A stretch of 64,000 bases of DNA from Zhengella mangrovi (lineage in GTDB: Bacteria > Pseudomonadota > Alphaproteobacteria > Rhizobiales > Rhizobiaceae): NCBI RefSeq assembly GCF_002727065.1, contig NZ_PDVP01000003.1, positions 186,001 through 250,000 of the forward strand, written 5' to 3'. The notes under the pieces were generated by a model that saw only the letters and a program-made list of their open reading frames with translations, was not told the DNA's origin and ran no database searches. A program made the position numbers and the translations under genes. Shown piece by piece: positions 46,747-55,676 of the stretch; within the stretch, counting starts at the first letter, position 1; the number at the start of each line of letters is the position of its first letter.

Positions 46747-46992
46747 ATGCCCAAGCTCGTGCGGTTTGTCATTCTCAATTCCGCCATCGGCATCCTGATC
46801 GGATGGGCCGTGGCTTTCGCCGTCGTCTGGTTCAACATCGGCGGCTTCGGAGATCGCTTCTATCAATCCCATGACAAGGTCATCATCGTCCTGATCATGG
46901 CCTTGTCCTTCGGTATCACGTTCGGATTCGGATTTCTCACCACCGCTGTTCTTCTGCTACCGACCGACAAGGACGATTTCGACCGCATCTGA
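46747..46992 (+). CDS. Small two-segment membrane protein
   Basis: An 81-residue protein with two hydrophobic helices (about 6-30 and 45-70) separated by GGFGDRFYQSHDK, ending in an acidic DKDDFDRI. GAAGGAGG stands 6 bases before the ATG. I do not recognise its family; it stands between the decarboxylase and antiporter genes. Confidence 0.75.
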   Translation: MPKLVRFVILNSAIGILIGWAVAFAVVWFNIGGFGDRFYQSHDKVIIVLIMALSFGITFGFGFLTTAVLLLPTDKDDFDRI

Positions 46993-47095
46993 CCAGCGGA
47001 CGCTCATATTCACGCACTGCGCGAATTCCCGCCCCGCTTCCGCCCGTATTGCGCTATGAATCCGGAGGCGCCAGAATCGGAAGACGGAGAAGCAA

Positions 47096-48571
47096 TTGGA
47101 GCACGGGCACACCGCATTCCCGCTGATCGACATCGCGCTGGTGGTTACCGCCGCGGTACTGCTGGGGCTTGGCCTGATGCGGATTCGCCAGCCACCACTG
47201 GTCGGCTTCATCCTGGCCGGCGTCATCATGGGGCCCACCGGGTTCGGTTTCATTGCCACGTCGGACAACGTCACCGCGCTGGCGGAAATGGGCGTTCTTG
47301 TCCTGCTTTTCTTCATTGGCACGGAGATTTCGCTGCGTGCCTTCGTGCTTTCCCTGAAGCCGGCCGTCATCGTCGCCGGCGGTCAGCTCCTTGTCTCGCT
47401 CGTCATCGGCTATGGAATCTCTCTCCTGACCCATGCCTCGATTGCCGAGGGCGTCGTGCTGGGCTTCATCATGGCGCTGTCATCGACGGTGGTCGCCATG
47501 AAGATGCTCGATGACATGGGCGAACTGCGTGGCAATGCAGGCAAGATCACGGTCGGCGTGCTGATTGCCCAGGACATCGCCGTCGTCCCCATGCTGATCC
47601 TCACCAATGCGCTCGGCGGCGAAACCGCCAACGTCGTGGAAATCACGGCCAAGATCGCTTTCGCGGTCGTCTTTCTCGGCGCCCTGCTCTGGTGGCTCGG
47701 CCGGCGCGGCAAGCTCATCCTGCCCTTCGCCGCCCAGTTGGAAGACAAGGTCGAACTTCTGGCGCTGGGCGCGCTGGCCGCCTGTTTCGGCGCGGCCGCG
47801 CTTTCCGGCCTCGTCGGCCTCTCGCCCGCCTATGGTGCCTTCGTTGCCGGGCTCGTCATCGGCAATTCGAACCTGCGCTCCCGCGTCATTCCCGTCATCG
47901 AGCCGATCCAGAGCGTCCTGCTCGTGGTCTTCTTCCTGTCGATCGGACTGCTCATCGATCTGCACTTCATCGCTGCGAACTGGGTCGACGTCATCAGCGT
48001 CGCCCTCATCGTCATCTTCGCCAAGACCGTCCTCAACATCTTCCTCCTTCGCCTGACCGCCCATGACCGGGACACGGCCCTGATCGGCGGCCTCTCCATG
48101 GCGCAGATCGGTGAATTCTCCTTCGTCCTGGCCTCGGCCGGCGTGGCCAGCGGCGTGCTGGGTTACGGCAACTACCGTCTCGCCATCGCGGTCATCGCCA
48201 TCACCCTGCTGCTGTCGCCGGCATGGATGTCGGTCATGCACCGGATCGAGGATCTCGCGTCAGAAGGGTATTCCTCATACCGCGAAGCCCTCGCCGAGGC
48301 CTATCACAACGAGATCGAAACCGCCGAGGAAGGCCTCTGGTGGCTCCGGGTCCGCCGCCGCGCCCTGCGCATGGCCAGGGCCAAGCGCCGGACGAAGCGC
48401 GACCAGCGCCGCCAGGAGAAGGCACAGGCCATGGCCGGCTCAGCCGGCGAACACGAGCCAGAGCAGCACCAGGAGACTGGTCAGGGCCCCGTTGAGCCCC
48501 ATGGCAATGCCGGCGAAGGCGCCGGCGGTGTCGGACACCTGGAACGCCCGGGCCGTGCCGATCCCGTGTGA
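47096..48571 (+). CDS. CPA2 family cation:proton antiporter (Kef-type), with extended tail overlapping lrgB
   Basis: Monovalent cation:proton antiporter of 491 residues with about 12 membrane segments. VGFILAGVIMGPTGFG, MALSSTVVAMKML and AQDIAVVPML are Kef/CPA2 motifs. No TrkA-N domain follows. The start is a TTG at 47096 with GGAG 6 bases upstream. The last 44 residues (from about 448) lie antisense to the 3' end of lrgB and are Gly, Glu, His and Pro rich, unlike the basic tail before them, so they may be a recent extension after loss of an earlier stop codon. Confidence 0.9.
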   Translation: MEHGHTAFPLIDIALVVTAAVLLGLGLMRIRQPPLVGFILAGVIMGPTGFGFIATSDNVTALAEMGVLVLLFFIGTEISLRAFVLSLKPAVIVAGGQLLVSLVIGYGISLLTHASIAEGVVLGFIMALSSTVVAMKMLDDMGELRGNAGKITVGVLIAQDIAVVPMLILTNALGGETANVVEITAKIAFAVVFLGALLWWLGRRGKLILPFAAQLEDKVELLALGALAACFGAAALSGLVGLSPAYGAFVAGLVIGNSNLRSRVIPVIEPIQSVLLVVFFLSIGLLIDLHFIAANWVDVISVALIVIFAKTVLNIFLLRLTAHDRDTALIGGLSMAQIGEFSFVLASAGVASGVLGYGNYRLAIAVIAITLLLSPAWMSVMHRIEDLASEGYSSYREALAEAYHNEIETAEEGLWWLRVRRRALRMARAKRRTKRDQRRQEKAQAMAGSAGEHEPEQHQETGQGPVEPHGNAGEGAGGVGHLERPGRADPV

Positions 48572-49159
48572 GGCGACACCGGCCGCGAAGCCCCGAGCCG
48601 CATAGTTGCGGATGCCCAGGAGGTTCATCAGCGGCGTGACGACGATCGCGCCTGTGATGCCTGTAAGGATGACGAGGCCGGCGGCGAGCGCCGGCAGGCC
48701 GCCGAGCGACTTGGCCAGTTCCATGGCGATCGGCGCAGTGACGGACTTCGGGGCCAGCGATGCCAGCACGTCTGCCGGCGCACCGAAGGCCCAGGCGATG
48801 GCGACGGCAGAAATCGCCGCGGTCAGCGATCCGGCGACCAGCGCGGCGGCCATGGCGAGCAGGTTACGCCGGACGGCCGCGAGGTTCCGCCAGAGCGGGA
48901 CGGCCAGCGCGACCGTGGCCGGACCGAGCAGGAAGTGCACGAACTGCGCCCCGGCGAAGTAGGTGCCGTAATCCGTCCCCGTCGCCAGGAGAAGTGCCAT
49001 GATCAGCATCGCGGAGACCAGGACGGTGTTTGCGACGGGAGGCCGGCCAAGCCGGGCGGCCAGCCGGTCGGCGGCTCCGTACGCCAGCAGCGTGACCGTA
49101 AGCCACGTCAGCGGCGATGCGGAAAGATAGACCCAGAGGGTGGAAACGGGCTCGTTCAC
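48440..49159 (-). CDS. lrgB: LrgB/CidB family membrane protein
   Basis: Partner of LrgA in the holin/antiholin-like system, 239 residues with about seven membrane segments. LAPKSVTAPIAMELAKSLGG is the diagnostic block and ASHGIGTARAFQ follows in the C-terminal half. The start overlaps lrgA by 4 bases. The last 132 bases run antisense to the antiporter gene. Role in murein hydrolase control or metabolite transport is inferred from family. Confidence 0.9.
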   Translation of the reverse strand: MNEPVSTLWVYLSASPLTWLTVTLLAYGAADRLAARLGRPPVANTVLVSAMLIMALLLATGTDYGTYFAGAQFVHFLLGPATVALAVPLWRNLAAVRRNLLAMAAALVAGSLTAAISAVAIAWAFGAPADVLASLAPKSVTAPIAMELAKSLGGLPALAAGLVILTGITGAIVVTPLMNLLGIRNYAARGFAAGVASHGIGTARAFQVSDTAGAFAGIAMGLNGALTSLLVLLWLVFAG

Positions 49160-49557
49160 GATCCGCTCTCCCCGTCACCGCGTGAAAACAGGAGAAACAC
49201 GCCCACGGTGACCAGCAGGGTCAGAAGGGTGGAGACCACCAGCGCAAGCAAGAGCGGGAAACCGTAGCGCGACAGGATATCGCCGTATTGCATCACGCCG
49301 ACGGCCGCCGGCACGAACAGCAGCGAGAGATTGCGCAGGATCGCATCCGTCGTGGCGTCCATGCTTGCCCCCGGTCCGCCCCGCCAGGCAAGCCAGGCAA
49401 ACAGCAGGGCCATTCCGGCGACCGGCCCCGGGAAACCCAGCCCGGGGAAATACAGGCGCAGCGTGCCCACCACGACCTCGCCGGCCAGTTGACAGGCCAG
49501 CAGGCCGGTCAGCGCCGCCGGAATGTTGATGGTCGGCGTGGCTTGATCTTTTCCCAT
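49156..49557 (-). CDS. lrgA: LrgA/CidA family holin-like protein
   Basis: A small holin-like membrane protein of 133 residues with about four hydrophobic helices. FPGPVAGMALLFAWLA and LSLLFVPAAVGVMQY are family motifs. Coupled to lrgB by a 4-base overlap. No LytSR-type regulator is adjacent. Confidence 0.9.
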   Translation of the reverse strand: MGKDQATPTINIPAALTGLLACQLAGEVVVGTLRLYFPGLGFPGPVAGMALLFAWLAWRGGPGASMDATTDAILRNLSLLFVPAAVGVMQYGDILSRYGFPLLLALVVSTLLTLLVTVGVFLLFSRGDGESGS

Positions 49558-49683
49558 GGCCCCTCTCCTGCTTGCTGCACTTTGCTGAGAGCTGGGCGCA
49601 CAGTCCAGAGGTCATTTGCGACAGGCACATGGTCGCGAATGTTGAAAATGATGAATGAAAACCGCGGCCCGGATGGCGGTATG

Positions 49684-50301
49684 TCAGTTCCGCCAGATCC
49701 ACTGCTCCGGGATCATCAGCGTCGCGGCTTCACCCGTCTCGATCACGCCCGGCTTTTCAACCCAGGCAGTCAGGCCACGCAACCGCTTGGCCGCCTTGGG
49801 GAAAAGAAGAGAGGCAGCGGTGATGTCGTCTGCGCCGGCCCGTTCCGCAACCCGCTTGCCGGCGATCCGGCAGGGGCCGTTCTGGTCGTCGACCTTGAGC
49901 GTCGCCCCCCCGGCAAAGAAGATCAGCGTGCCACGCGGCAGCATCGACAGGTGGCTGACCCCGTCGAGAACCAGCGTCGCTCCGATCCAGCCCGGTTCGA
50001 TCGCCGCAAGACCCATCCGCTCGGCCGCCAGGGCGAGTTCCGCGGACGAGACGATGGTGATCTGCCGCTCGTTGCGCATCTCGGTGCCACGCGGATACCA
50101 AGGTTCGCGCCCGCCCGACCTGCGGGTCATGCCGTGGTGATGATCGCCCTCGACGCCGCCCCAGTCGAGGGTGAGTAGGTCGGCGGGATGCGATTCGAAA
50201 TCATCGCCGCGTGCCACGAGAACCTGCGTCGCAACGGCCTTGATCCGCCGGCCGGGCTGGATATCCATGCCGTGGACCGCGGGAAAGTCGGGCTCGCTCA
50301 T
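49684..50301 (-). CDS. MOSC domain protein
   Basis: A 205-residue protein with the MOSC fold (a MoCo sulfurase C-terminal-type domain). The GDHHHG motif (near residue 53) and the conserved Cys of the sulfur-carrying loop in NGPCRIAGKRVAER (near residue 143) are visible. Related proteins bind metal-sulfur or molybdenum cofactors; a precise role is unknown. It begins 7 bases after the KAS III-like stop, so the two probably share a transcript. Confidence 0.85.
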   Translation of the reverse strand: MSEPDFPAVHGMDIQPGRRIKAVATQVLVARGDDFESHPADLLTLDWGGVEGDHHHGMTRRSGGREPWYPRGTEMRNERQITIVSSAELALAAERMGLAAIEPGWIGATLVLDGVSHLSMLPRGTLIFFAGGATLKVDDQNGPCRIAGKRVAERAGADDITAASLLFPKAAKRLRGLTAWVEKPGVIETGEAATLMIPEQWIWRN

Positions 50302-50308
50302 TGCCGGC

Positions 50309-51430
50309 TCACATCTTTTCCAGCAGCGCGGCGCCGATCGAATAGCCCGCCCCGAAGGCGCAGAAAAGCCCGCGCTCGCCGGCTTTCAATCCCTGCTTGG
50401 AAGCGTCGAAGGAAACCACGGCGCCGGCCCCGGCGGTATTGCCGAGCCAGGACAGGACCATCGGCGCACGATCTTCGTCCGCCTCGTGCCCGAGAACGAG
50501 CTTCAGGATCATCGCGTTCATGCGGCCGTTGGCCTGGTGCAGCCAATAGCGGCGAATGTCCTCTGGCGTGTTGCCGTTGTCGGCAAGGAATTCCCGGATG
50601 AAGTGATGGGCGGCAACCGTGACTTCCTTGAACACCTTGTTGCCGACCTGCGTGATCAGCCGGCCTTCCATGTCCACGACGTCGAGCCGCTCTTGCGATG
50701 CCCGGTTGAGGAAACCGAAATTGGAGCGGATGTTGGAGGACATCTGCGTCCACACCCGCGTGTCGAGGATCTCGAAGGCGCCGGGCCGGATCTCGCCCTC
50801 CTCCAGCCCCTCGATCACGAGGGCGACCGACGCATCTCCAAAGATGAAATGCGTTTGCCGGTCGCGGAAATTCAGGTGGCCGGAGATGATCTCCGGCGTG
50901 ATGACCAAGACCCGCTTCTGGGCACCGGAGCGAACCAGGCTTGCAGCCAGGTGAATGGCCGCACCGGCAGAGGAACAGGCAAGGTTCATGTCGAAACCCG
51001 CGCCCTTGCAGCCGAGTTCCTGCTGGATTTCGATGGCAACGGCGGGATAGGGCCGCTGCTGGTGCGAAGCCGAGCAGATGACGAAATCGATGTCCTCGCC
51101 CGACAGCCCTGCTTCATCCAGTGCCTTGCGGGCAGACTTGCAACCGAATTCCGCCATCAGCGACAGTTCGTCGTTCGCCCGTTCGGGGAAGCGCGGCGCC
51201 ATGCGGTCCGGATCGAGCACGCCTTCCGGATCAAGCATGCGTCGCGCCTTCACGCCGGACGCATATTCGATGAACTCGGAAGAAGAATAGTCCAGCGGGG
51301 GCTTGCCCGCGGCGATCCGTTTCGGATTTTCGCGATCCACCCAGGCGTTGAAGCTGGCCACGAGTTCCTCGTTGGAAACACTTCCTTCCGGAATCTCCGC
51401 ACCGGTTCCGGTTATTGCGACACGAGGCAT
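50309..51430 (-). CDS. Beta-ketoacyl-ACP synthase III-like enzyme
   Basis: Thiolase-fold condensing enzyme of 373 residues with an intact Cys-His-Asn triad: C152 in MNLACSSAGAAIH, H298 in YWLHQANGRMN and N331 in WLGNTAGAGAV. It is longer than housekeeping FabH (about 320) because of an N-terminal insert. With no fatty acid genes beside it, it may serve a special acyl chain pathway. Downstream MOSC gene is probably cotranscribed. AGGACG precedes the ATG. Confidence 0.88.
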   Translation of the reverse strand: MPRVAITGTGAEIPEGSVSNEELVASFNAWVDRENPKRIAAGKPPLDYSSSEFIEYASGVKARRMLDPEGVLDPDRMAPRFPERANDELSLMAEFGCKSARKALDEAGLSGEDIDFVICSASHQQRPYPAVAIEIQQELGCKGAGFDMNLACSSAGAAIHLAASLVRSGAQKRVLVITPEIISGHLNFRDRQTHFIFGDASVALVIEGLEEGEIRPGAFEILDTRVWTQMSSNIRSNFGFLNRASQERLDVVDMEGRLITQVGNKVFKEVTVAAHHFIREFLADNGNTPEDIRRYWLHQANGRMNAMILKLVLGHEADEDRAPMVLSWLGNTAGAGAVVSFDASKQGLKAGERGLFCAFGAGYSIGAALLEKM

Positions 51431-51579
51431 TGGTGGACGTCCTTCCTGGTGTATTCGTCATGACTGGCTTGCAGGATAGCCTTAAACTGTTGACCACTTG
51501 CAAACACCAGTGTTTCGCCCTGATAGGCAATATATTGGGGCTCTAACATGGCGGCAGGCTCAAGGCCATGCCCTCCTCT

Positions 51580-51990
51580 TCATGGAGCGGGTGGCGGGGT
51601 TGTGCTGCGCCCGTCGGCGATCCGAAGGACGATGGCTGCGAGCACGGCGGCAGCGATCATGTACATCGGCGCGGCAACGAAAATCAGTGCGTCCTGCGCA
51701 TCCGGCTGTGATGGAAAAATGTAGGTCTCCAGGAAAATCCAGGCCCAGAAGGCAAAGATCAGCACCATGGCGCCGATCGCCAGCCACCTTGGAACAGGAC
51801 TGCGGAACCGTCGGGCGACAAACCACAACAGGCCATAGGGAAGACAAAGAAAAAGCGAGGCCACGCCGATCCCGGCCAGGCGGCTCGCCAGCGAAATGTC
51901 CGACGAACTGGCCCAGACGGCGCTGCCGATGGAAAGCAGCATCACCACTGCCGTCAGGCGATCGATCACCGTTGTGAAGCCGTCACCCAT
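51580..51990 (-). CDS. Small polytopic membrane protein
   Basis: A 136-residue protein with four hydrophobic segments (about 8-28, 36-58, 66-86 and 98-122) and a Thr/Pro tail. The ATG at 51990 follows GGGGGA by about 9 bases; an earlier ATG at 52044 lacks support. I recognise no family and see no functional residues. Confidence 0.65.
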   Translation of the reverse strand: MGDGFTTVIDRLTAVVMLLSIGSAVWASSSDISLASRLAGIGVASLFLCLPYGLLWFVARRFRSPVPRWLAIGAMVLIFAFWAWIFLETYIFPSQPDAQDALIFVAAPMYMIAAAVLAAIVLRIADGRSTTPPPAP

Positions 51991-52134
51991 GCCCGATTCC
52001 CCCGCCCTGTATCGCGCGCACGGTATAAATCGATGCGAACACATTCATCCGCCTGCCTGCCACCACTTTCATCTTGTCGCGACCCGAAAGCCAAGCTTTA
52101 TTACTATTTAATAGATTAGTGAGGTTGGGGCGCG

Positions 52135-53118
52135 ATGTGCAAGCGCGTCGGTTGGGCCTTCCTTCGGGCCATCATCTTCGTTGCTTTGCTTGCCGGATGC
52201 GCCGCAACATCCGGTCGAGAAAGACGGGCGACCTTGCCACAGCCTTTCGAGGCAGCCGGGCTCGCCACGGTCGGCCTCGGATCGCTGCTGCACCTTCACC
52301 CGACCGAGGGCGCCCCGCGCACCATCCCCATCGACCATGAGGCCGCCAACCCCTCGGTTACCTGGCTCGGGCAGTCGTCTTTCCTCATCCGGCTTGCCGG
52401 GAAGGTCATCCTGACCGATCCCATGTTCTCCGAGACGCTGGAGTTGCACTTGCCGCTGAAGCCGCAGCGGCTGGCTGACCCGCCGCCGAATGCGAACCGT
52501 CTGCGCCGGGTGGATGTGATCCTGATCAGTCACCTCGACCATGATCATTTCGACATGCCCACCTTGCAGCAACTGGCCGCACGCTTTCCCGATGCGCTCC
52601 TCCTCATGCCGCAGGGCACGGAAACCTTCGCGCGCAAGACCGGATTCCGGAAGGTCAAAACTGTTCCGGTGTGGGACACCAGGCGGCTTGGCGGACTGAA
52701 ATTGACGGCGCTGCCCGCCGCCCATTTCGGTCGTCGAGACGTTGTCGGGCTCGCCCGCACCAAGGCGATCGGATGGGCGATCAGGGGCGGCACGCACAAC
52801 ATCTATTTCTCCGGCGACACCGGATATTCCAGCATCTTCAGGCAGATCCGGCAGCGGCAGGGCCGGTTCGATATCGCGCTCGTGACCATCGGCTCCTGGA
52901 AGCCCGAACGCGTCTTTGCCGGCATCCATATGAACCCGGACGATGCCCTTCAGGCGGCCTCTACCCTTGGCGCACGCCTGGCCATCGGCCACCACTGGGG
53001 AACGTTCAATTTCGGCCGCGAGAGTCCGGCAGAGACCCGCCGGCGCTTCCTCGGCGCCAGTGCGCCGGGCGTCAGGCCGGTGCTTCTGGATATCGGCGAG
53101 ACCTTGCGCCTCGGCTGA
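52135..53118 (+). CDS. Metallo-beta-lactamase-fold lipoprotein (NAPE-PLD-like)
   Basis: A 327-residue lipoprotein with the lipobox LLAGC near residue 22. The metal-binding motif ISHLDHDHFDMPT, the preceding TWLGQSSFLI, the FSGDTGYS aspartate and a late His in AIGHHWGTFNFG match the UlaG/NAPE-PLD group. Likely substrate is a phosphodiester or lactone at the membrane; this is not shown. A terminator follows directly. Confidence 0.87.
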   Translation: MCKRVGWAFLRAIIFVALLAGCAATSGRERRATLPQPFEAAGLATVGLGSLLHLHPTEGAPRTIPIDHEAANPSVTWLGQSSFLIRLAGKVILTDPMFSETLELHLPLKPQRLADPPPNANRLRRVDVILISHLDHDHFDMPTLQQLAARFPDALLLMPQGTETFARKTGFRKVKTVPVWDTRRLGGLKLTALPAAHFGRRDVVGLARTKAIGWAIRGGTHNIYFSGDTGYSSIFRQIRQRQGRFDIALVTIGSWKPERVFAGIHMNPDDALQAASTLGARLAIGHHWGTFNFGRESPAETRRRFLGASAPGVRPVLLDIGETLRLG

Positions 53119-53151
53119 CCCCTCGCCACCGGGCGGCGAAGGGTCGTTTTT
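53117..53151 (+). terminator. Rho-independent terminator after the lipoprotein gene
   Basis: GACCCCTCGCC (53117-53127) pairs with GGCGAAGGGTC (53135-53145), one mismatch, over a 7-base loop, followed by five T (53147-53151). It begins inside the stop codon. It also lies just past the convergent ettA end. Confidence 0.82.
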
Positions 53152-53163
53152 CATCCGGACGGA

Positions 53164-54813
53164 TCAGCGCGTCAGGCGCTTGTAGGTTACCCGTTTCGGA
53201 TTGATCGAATCGGGACCGAGACGGCGCACCTTGTCCGCCTCGTATTCCTCGAAATTGCCCTCGAACCACTCCACGTGGCTGTCGCCCTCGAATGCCAGGA
53301 TATGCGTGGCGAGCCGGTCGAGGAACATTCGGTCGTGGCTGATGATGACGGCGCAGCCGGCGAAGTTCTCGAGCGCGTCCTCGAGCGCGGCCAGCGTCTC
53401 TGTGTCGAGGTCGTTGGTCGGTTCGTCGAGCAGGATGACGTTGCCGCCTTCCTTGAGCAGCTTGGCCATGTGAACGCGGTTGCGCTGGCCGCCGGACAGC
53501 GTCCCGACCTTCTGCTGCTGGTCGCCACCCTTGAAATTGAACGACGAGCAATAGGCGCGGGAATTCACCTCGTGCTTGCCCAGCTTGATGACGTCGTTGC
53601 CGCCGGAGATTTCCTCCCAGACGGTCTTCTTGCCGTCCAGCGCATCGCGGCTCTGGTCGACGTAGCCGAGCTTGACGGTCTCGCCGACGCGGATCGTGCC
53701 GCTGTCGGGCTGTTCCTGCCCGGTGATCATGCGAAACAGGGTCGTCTTGCCGGCGCCGTTCGGGCCGATGACGCCGACGATGCCGCCGGGCGGCAGCTTG
53801 AAGGTGAGGTCCTCGATCAGGACACGGTCGCCGTAGCCCTTGGTGATCCCCTCGGCTTCGATGACCACCTGCCCCAGCCGTTCGCCGGCCGGGATGATGA
53901 TCTGCGCGTCGCCGGGACGGCGGTCGCTCGCCGCCCGGACCAGTTCGTCATAGGCCTTGATACGCGCCTTGGACTTCGCCTGGCGGGCCTTCGGGCTGGA
54001 AGCCATCCACTCGCTCTCGCGCGACAGCGCCTTTTGGCGGGCCGCCTCCTCGCGGCCTTCCTGCTCCATGCGCTTGCGCTTGGCTTCAAGGTAGGCGGTG
54101 TAGTTGCCCTCGTAGGGAATGCCCCGTCCGCGGTCGAGTTCGAGGATCCAGCCGGTCACGTTGTCGAGGAAGTAGCGGTCGTGGGTGATCATCAGAACGG
54201 CGCCGGGATATTCCCGCAGGTGCTTTTCCAGCCACGCGATGGTCTCCGCGTCGAGGTGGTTGGTCGGCTCGTCCAGCAGCAGGAGGTCGGGCTGGGACAG
54301 CAGCAGCTTGCACAGCGCGACGCGGCGCTTCTCACCGCCCGACAGGTTGTCGATCGTCGCTTCGGCCGGCGGACAGCGCAGGGCTTCCATCGCCATCTCC
54401 ACCTGCGAATCGAGATCCCAAAGGTTCTGGGCGTCGATAATGTCCTGCAGCTTGGCGCCCTCTTCCGCCGTTTCGTCGGAATAGTTCATCATCAGTTCGT
54501 TGTAGCGGTCGAGGATGGCCTTCTTGTCGGCGACGCCTTCCATCACGTTGCCCATGACGTTGAGCGCCGGGTCCAGTTCCGGCTCCTGCGGCAGGTACCC
54601 GCAGGTCGCGCCATCGGCAAGCCACGCCTCGCCGGTGAACTCCTTGTCCAGCCCGGCCATGATGCGCAGCACCGTGGATTTGCCCGCGCCGTTCGGACCC
54701 AGGATGCCGATCTTGGCATCCGGATAGAACGACAGGTGAATGTTCTCGAGCACTTTCTTGTTGCCGTAGGCCTTGTTCAGGCCGGCCATGTGGTAAATGA
54801 ACTGGCGCGCCAT
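53164..54813 (-). CDS. ettA: Energy-dependent translational throttle protein EttA (ABC-F)
   Basis: Cytoplasmic ABC-F ATPase of 549 residues that binds the ribosomal E site. Two ABC modules with Walker [17 protein letters not shown] and [16 protein letters not shown], signatures [15 protein letters not shown] and [15 protein letters not shown], and Walker [13 protein letters not shown] and [12 protein letters not shown]. The arm and the linker helix ([19 protein letters not shown]) are present. No membrane domain is linked. Divergent from the SDR gene. Confidence 0.95.
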   Translation of the reverse strand: MARQFIYHMAGLNKAYGNKKVLENIHLSFYPDAKIGILGPNGAGKSTVLRIMAGLDKEFTGEAWLADGATCGYLPQEPELDPALNVMGNVMEGVADKKAILDRYNELMMNYSDETAEEGAKLQDIIDAQNLWDLDSQVEMAMEALRCPPAEATIDNLSGGEKRRVALCKLLLSQPDLLLLDEPTNHLDAETIAWLEKHLREYPGAVLMITHDRYFLDNVTGWILELDRGRGIPYEGNYTAYLEAKRKRMEQEGREEAARQKALSRESEWMASSPKARQAKSKARIKAYDELVRAASDRRPGDAQIIIPAGERLGQVVIEAEGITKGYGDRVLIEDLTFKLPPGGIVGVIGPNGAGKTTLFRMITGQEQPDSGTIRVGETVKLGYVDQSRDALDGKKTVWEEISGGNDVIKLGKHEVNSRAYCSSFNFKGGDQQQKVGTLSGGQRNRVHMAKLLKEGGNVILLDEPTNDLDTETLAALEDALENFAGCAVIISHDRMFLDRLATHILAFEGDSHVEWFEGNFEEYEADKVRRLGPDSINPKRVTYKRLTR

Positions 54814-54944
54814 GGCGTCATTGCTCCGTCACGGATGGAAATTGAAAACGTGTGGCCCATGTAGGCGATTTGGAGGGACCGGGCAATGCGCCCGGGAGCG
54901 ATGTCCCGTTCAGGGCGCCACAAATGCAAGAAGGAGACCCGCCC

Positions 54945-55631
54945 ATGCCCATCGCCCTGATTGCCGGTGCCGGGTCTGGCCTGTCGGCCTCGCTGGCACG
55001 CAAACTGTCATCGCAGGGCTACCGGGTGGTTCTCGCCGCCCGTGACACCGGAAAGCTCGCCGGCCTTGCCGCAGAAACCGATGCCGTCACGCTCCGGGCC
55101 GACATGGCCGACAGCCAGGCAGTCAGCGACCTGTTCGAGGGCGTCGACAGGCTGAGCGAGCCGATCACCGTGGCCATCTACAACCCGTCCTACCGCGTGC
55201 GCGGCCCTGTTGCCGAGGTGGACCCGGACGAGGTCCAGAAGGCCTTGCAGGTCACGGCCTTCGGCGCGTTTCTCTTTGCCCGGCAGGCCGCCCGCCGGAT
55301 GCTGGCCGAGGGCACCGGCACCATCCTGTTCACCGGCGCCTCGGCCGGCGTGAAGGGCTATCCGCAATCGGCGGCCTTCGCCATGGGCAAGTTCGCGCTG
55401 CGGGGCCTTGCCCAGTCCATGGCCCGTGAACTCCACCCCAAAGGTATCCACGTCGGGCATGTCGTCATCGATGGCATGATCCGCAATCCGGGCCGGACCG
55501 AGCCTGCCGACCAGCCGGATTCCATGCTCGATCCCGATGCCGTTGCCGAGACCTACCTGCAACTCCTCCACCAGGACCGCAGCGTATGGTCCTGGGAAAT
55601 CGAGGTCCGGCCCTGGGTCGAGCGTTTCTGA
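54945..55631 (+). CDS. SDR family protein lacking the catalytic tyrosine
   Basis: A 228-residue short-chain dehydrogenase-like protein. The NAD(P) loop is AGAGSGLSASLARKL with G8, G10 and G12. The expected Ser is S133 in TGASAGVKGYPQ, but the YxxxK motif reads FAMGK (F145, K149), so the proton-donating tyrosine is replaced by phenylalanine. It may be a low-activity or non-catalytic homologue. The start at 54945 has AAGGAG 10 bases upstream. 45 bases separate it from the hydrolase gene. Confidence 0.82.
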   Translation: MPIALIAGAGSGLSASLARKLSSQGYRVVLAARDTGKLAGLAAETDAVTLRADMADSQAVSDLFEGVDRLSEPITVAIYNPSYRVRGPVAEVDPDEVQKALQVTAFGAFLFARQAARRMLAEGTGTILFTGASAGVKGYPQSAAFAMGKFALRGLAQSMARELHPKGIHVGHVVIDGMIRNPGRTEPADQPDSMLDPDAVAETYLQLLHQDRSVWSWEIEVRPWVERF

Positions 55632-55676
55632 GCCTGCCCGCTTGACGCTTTCGTCGACGCCGGACACTCTCACGCC

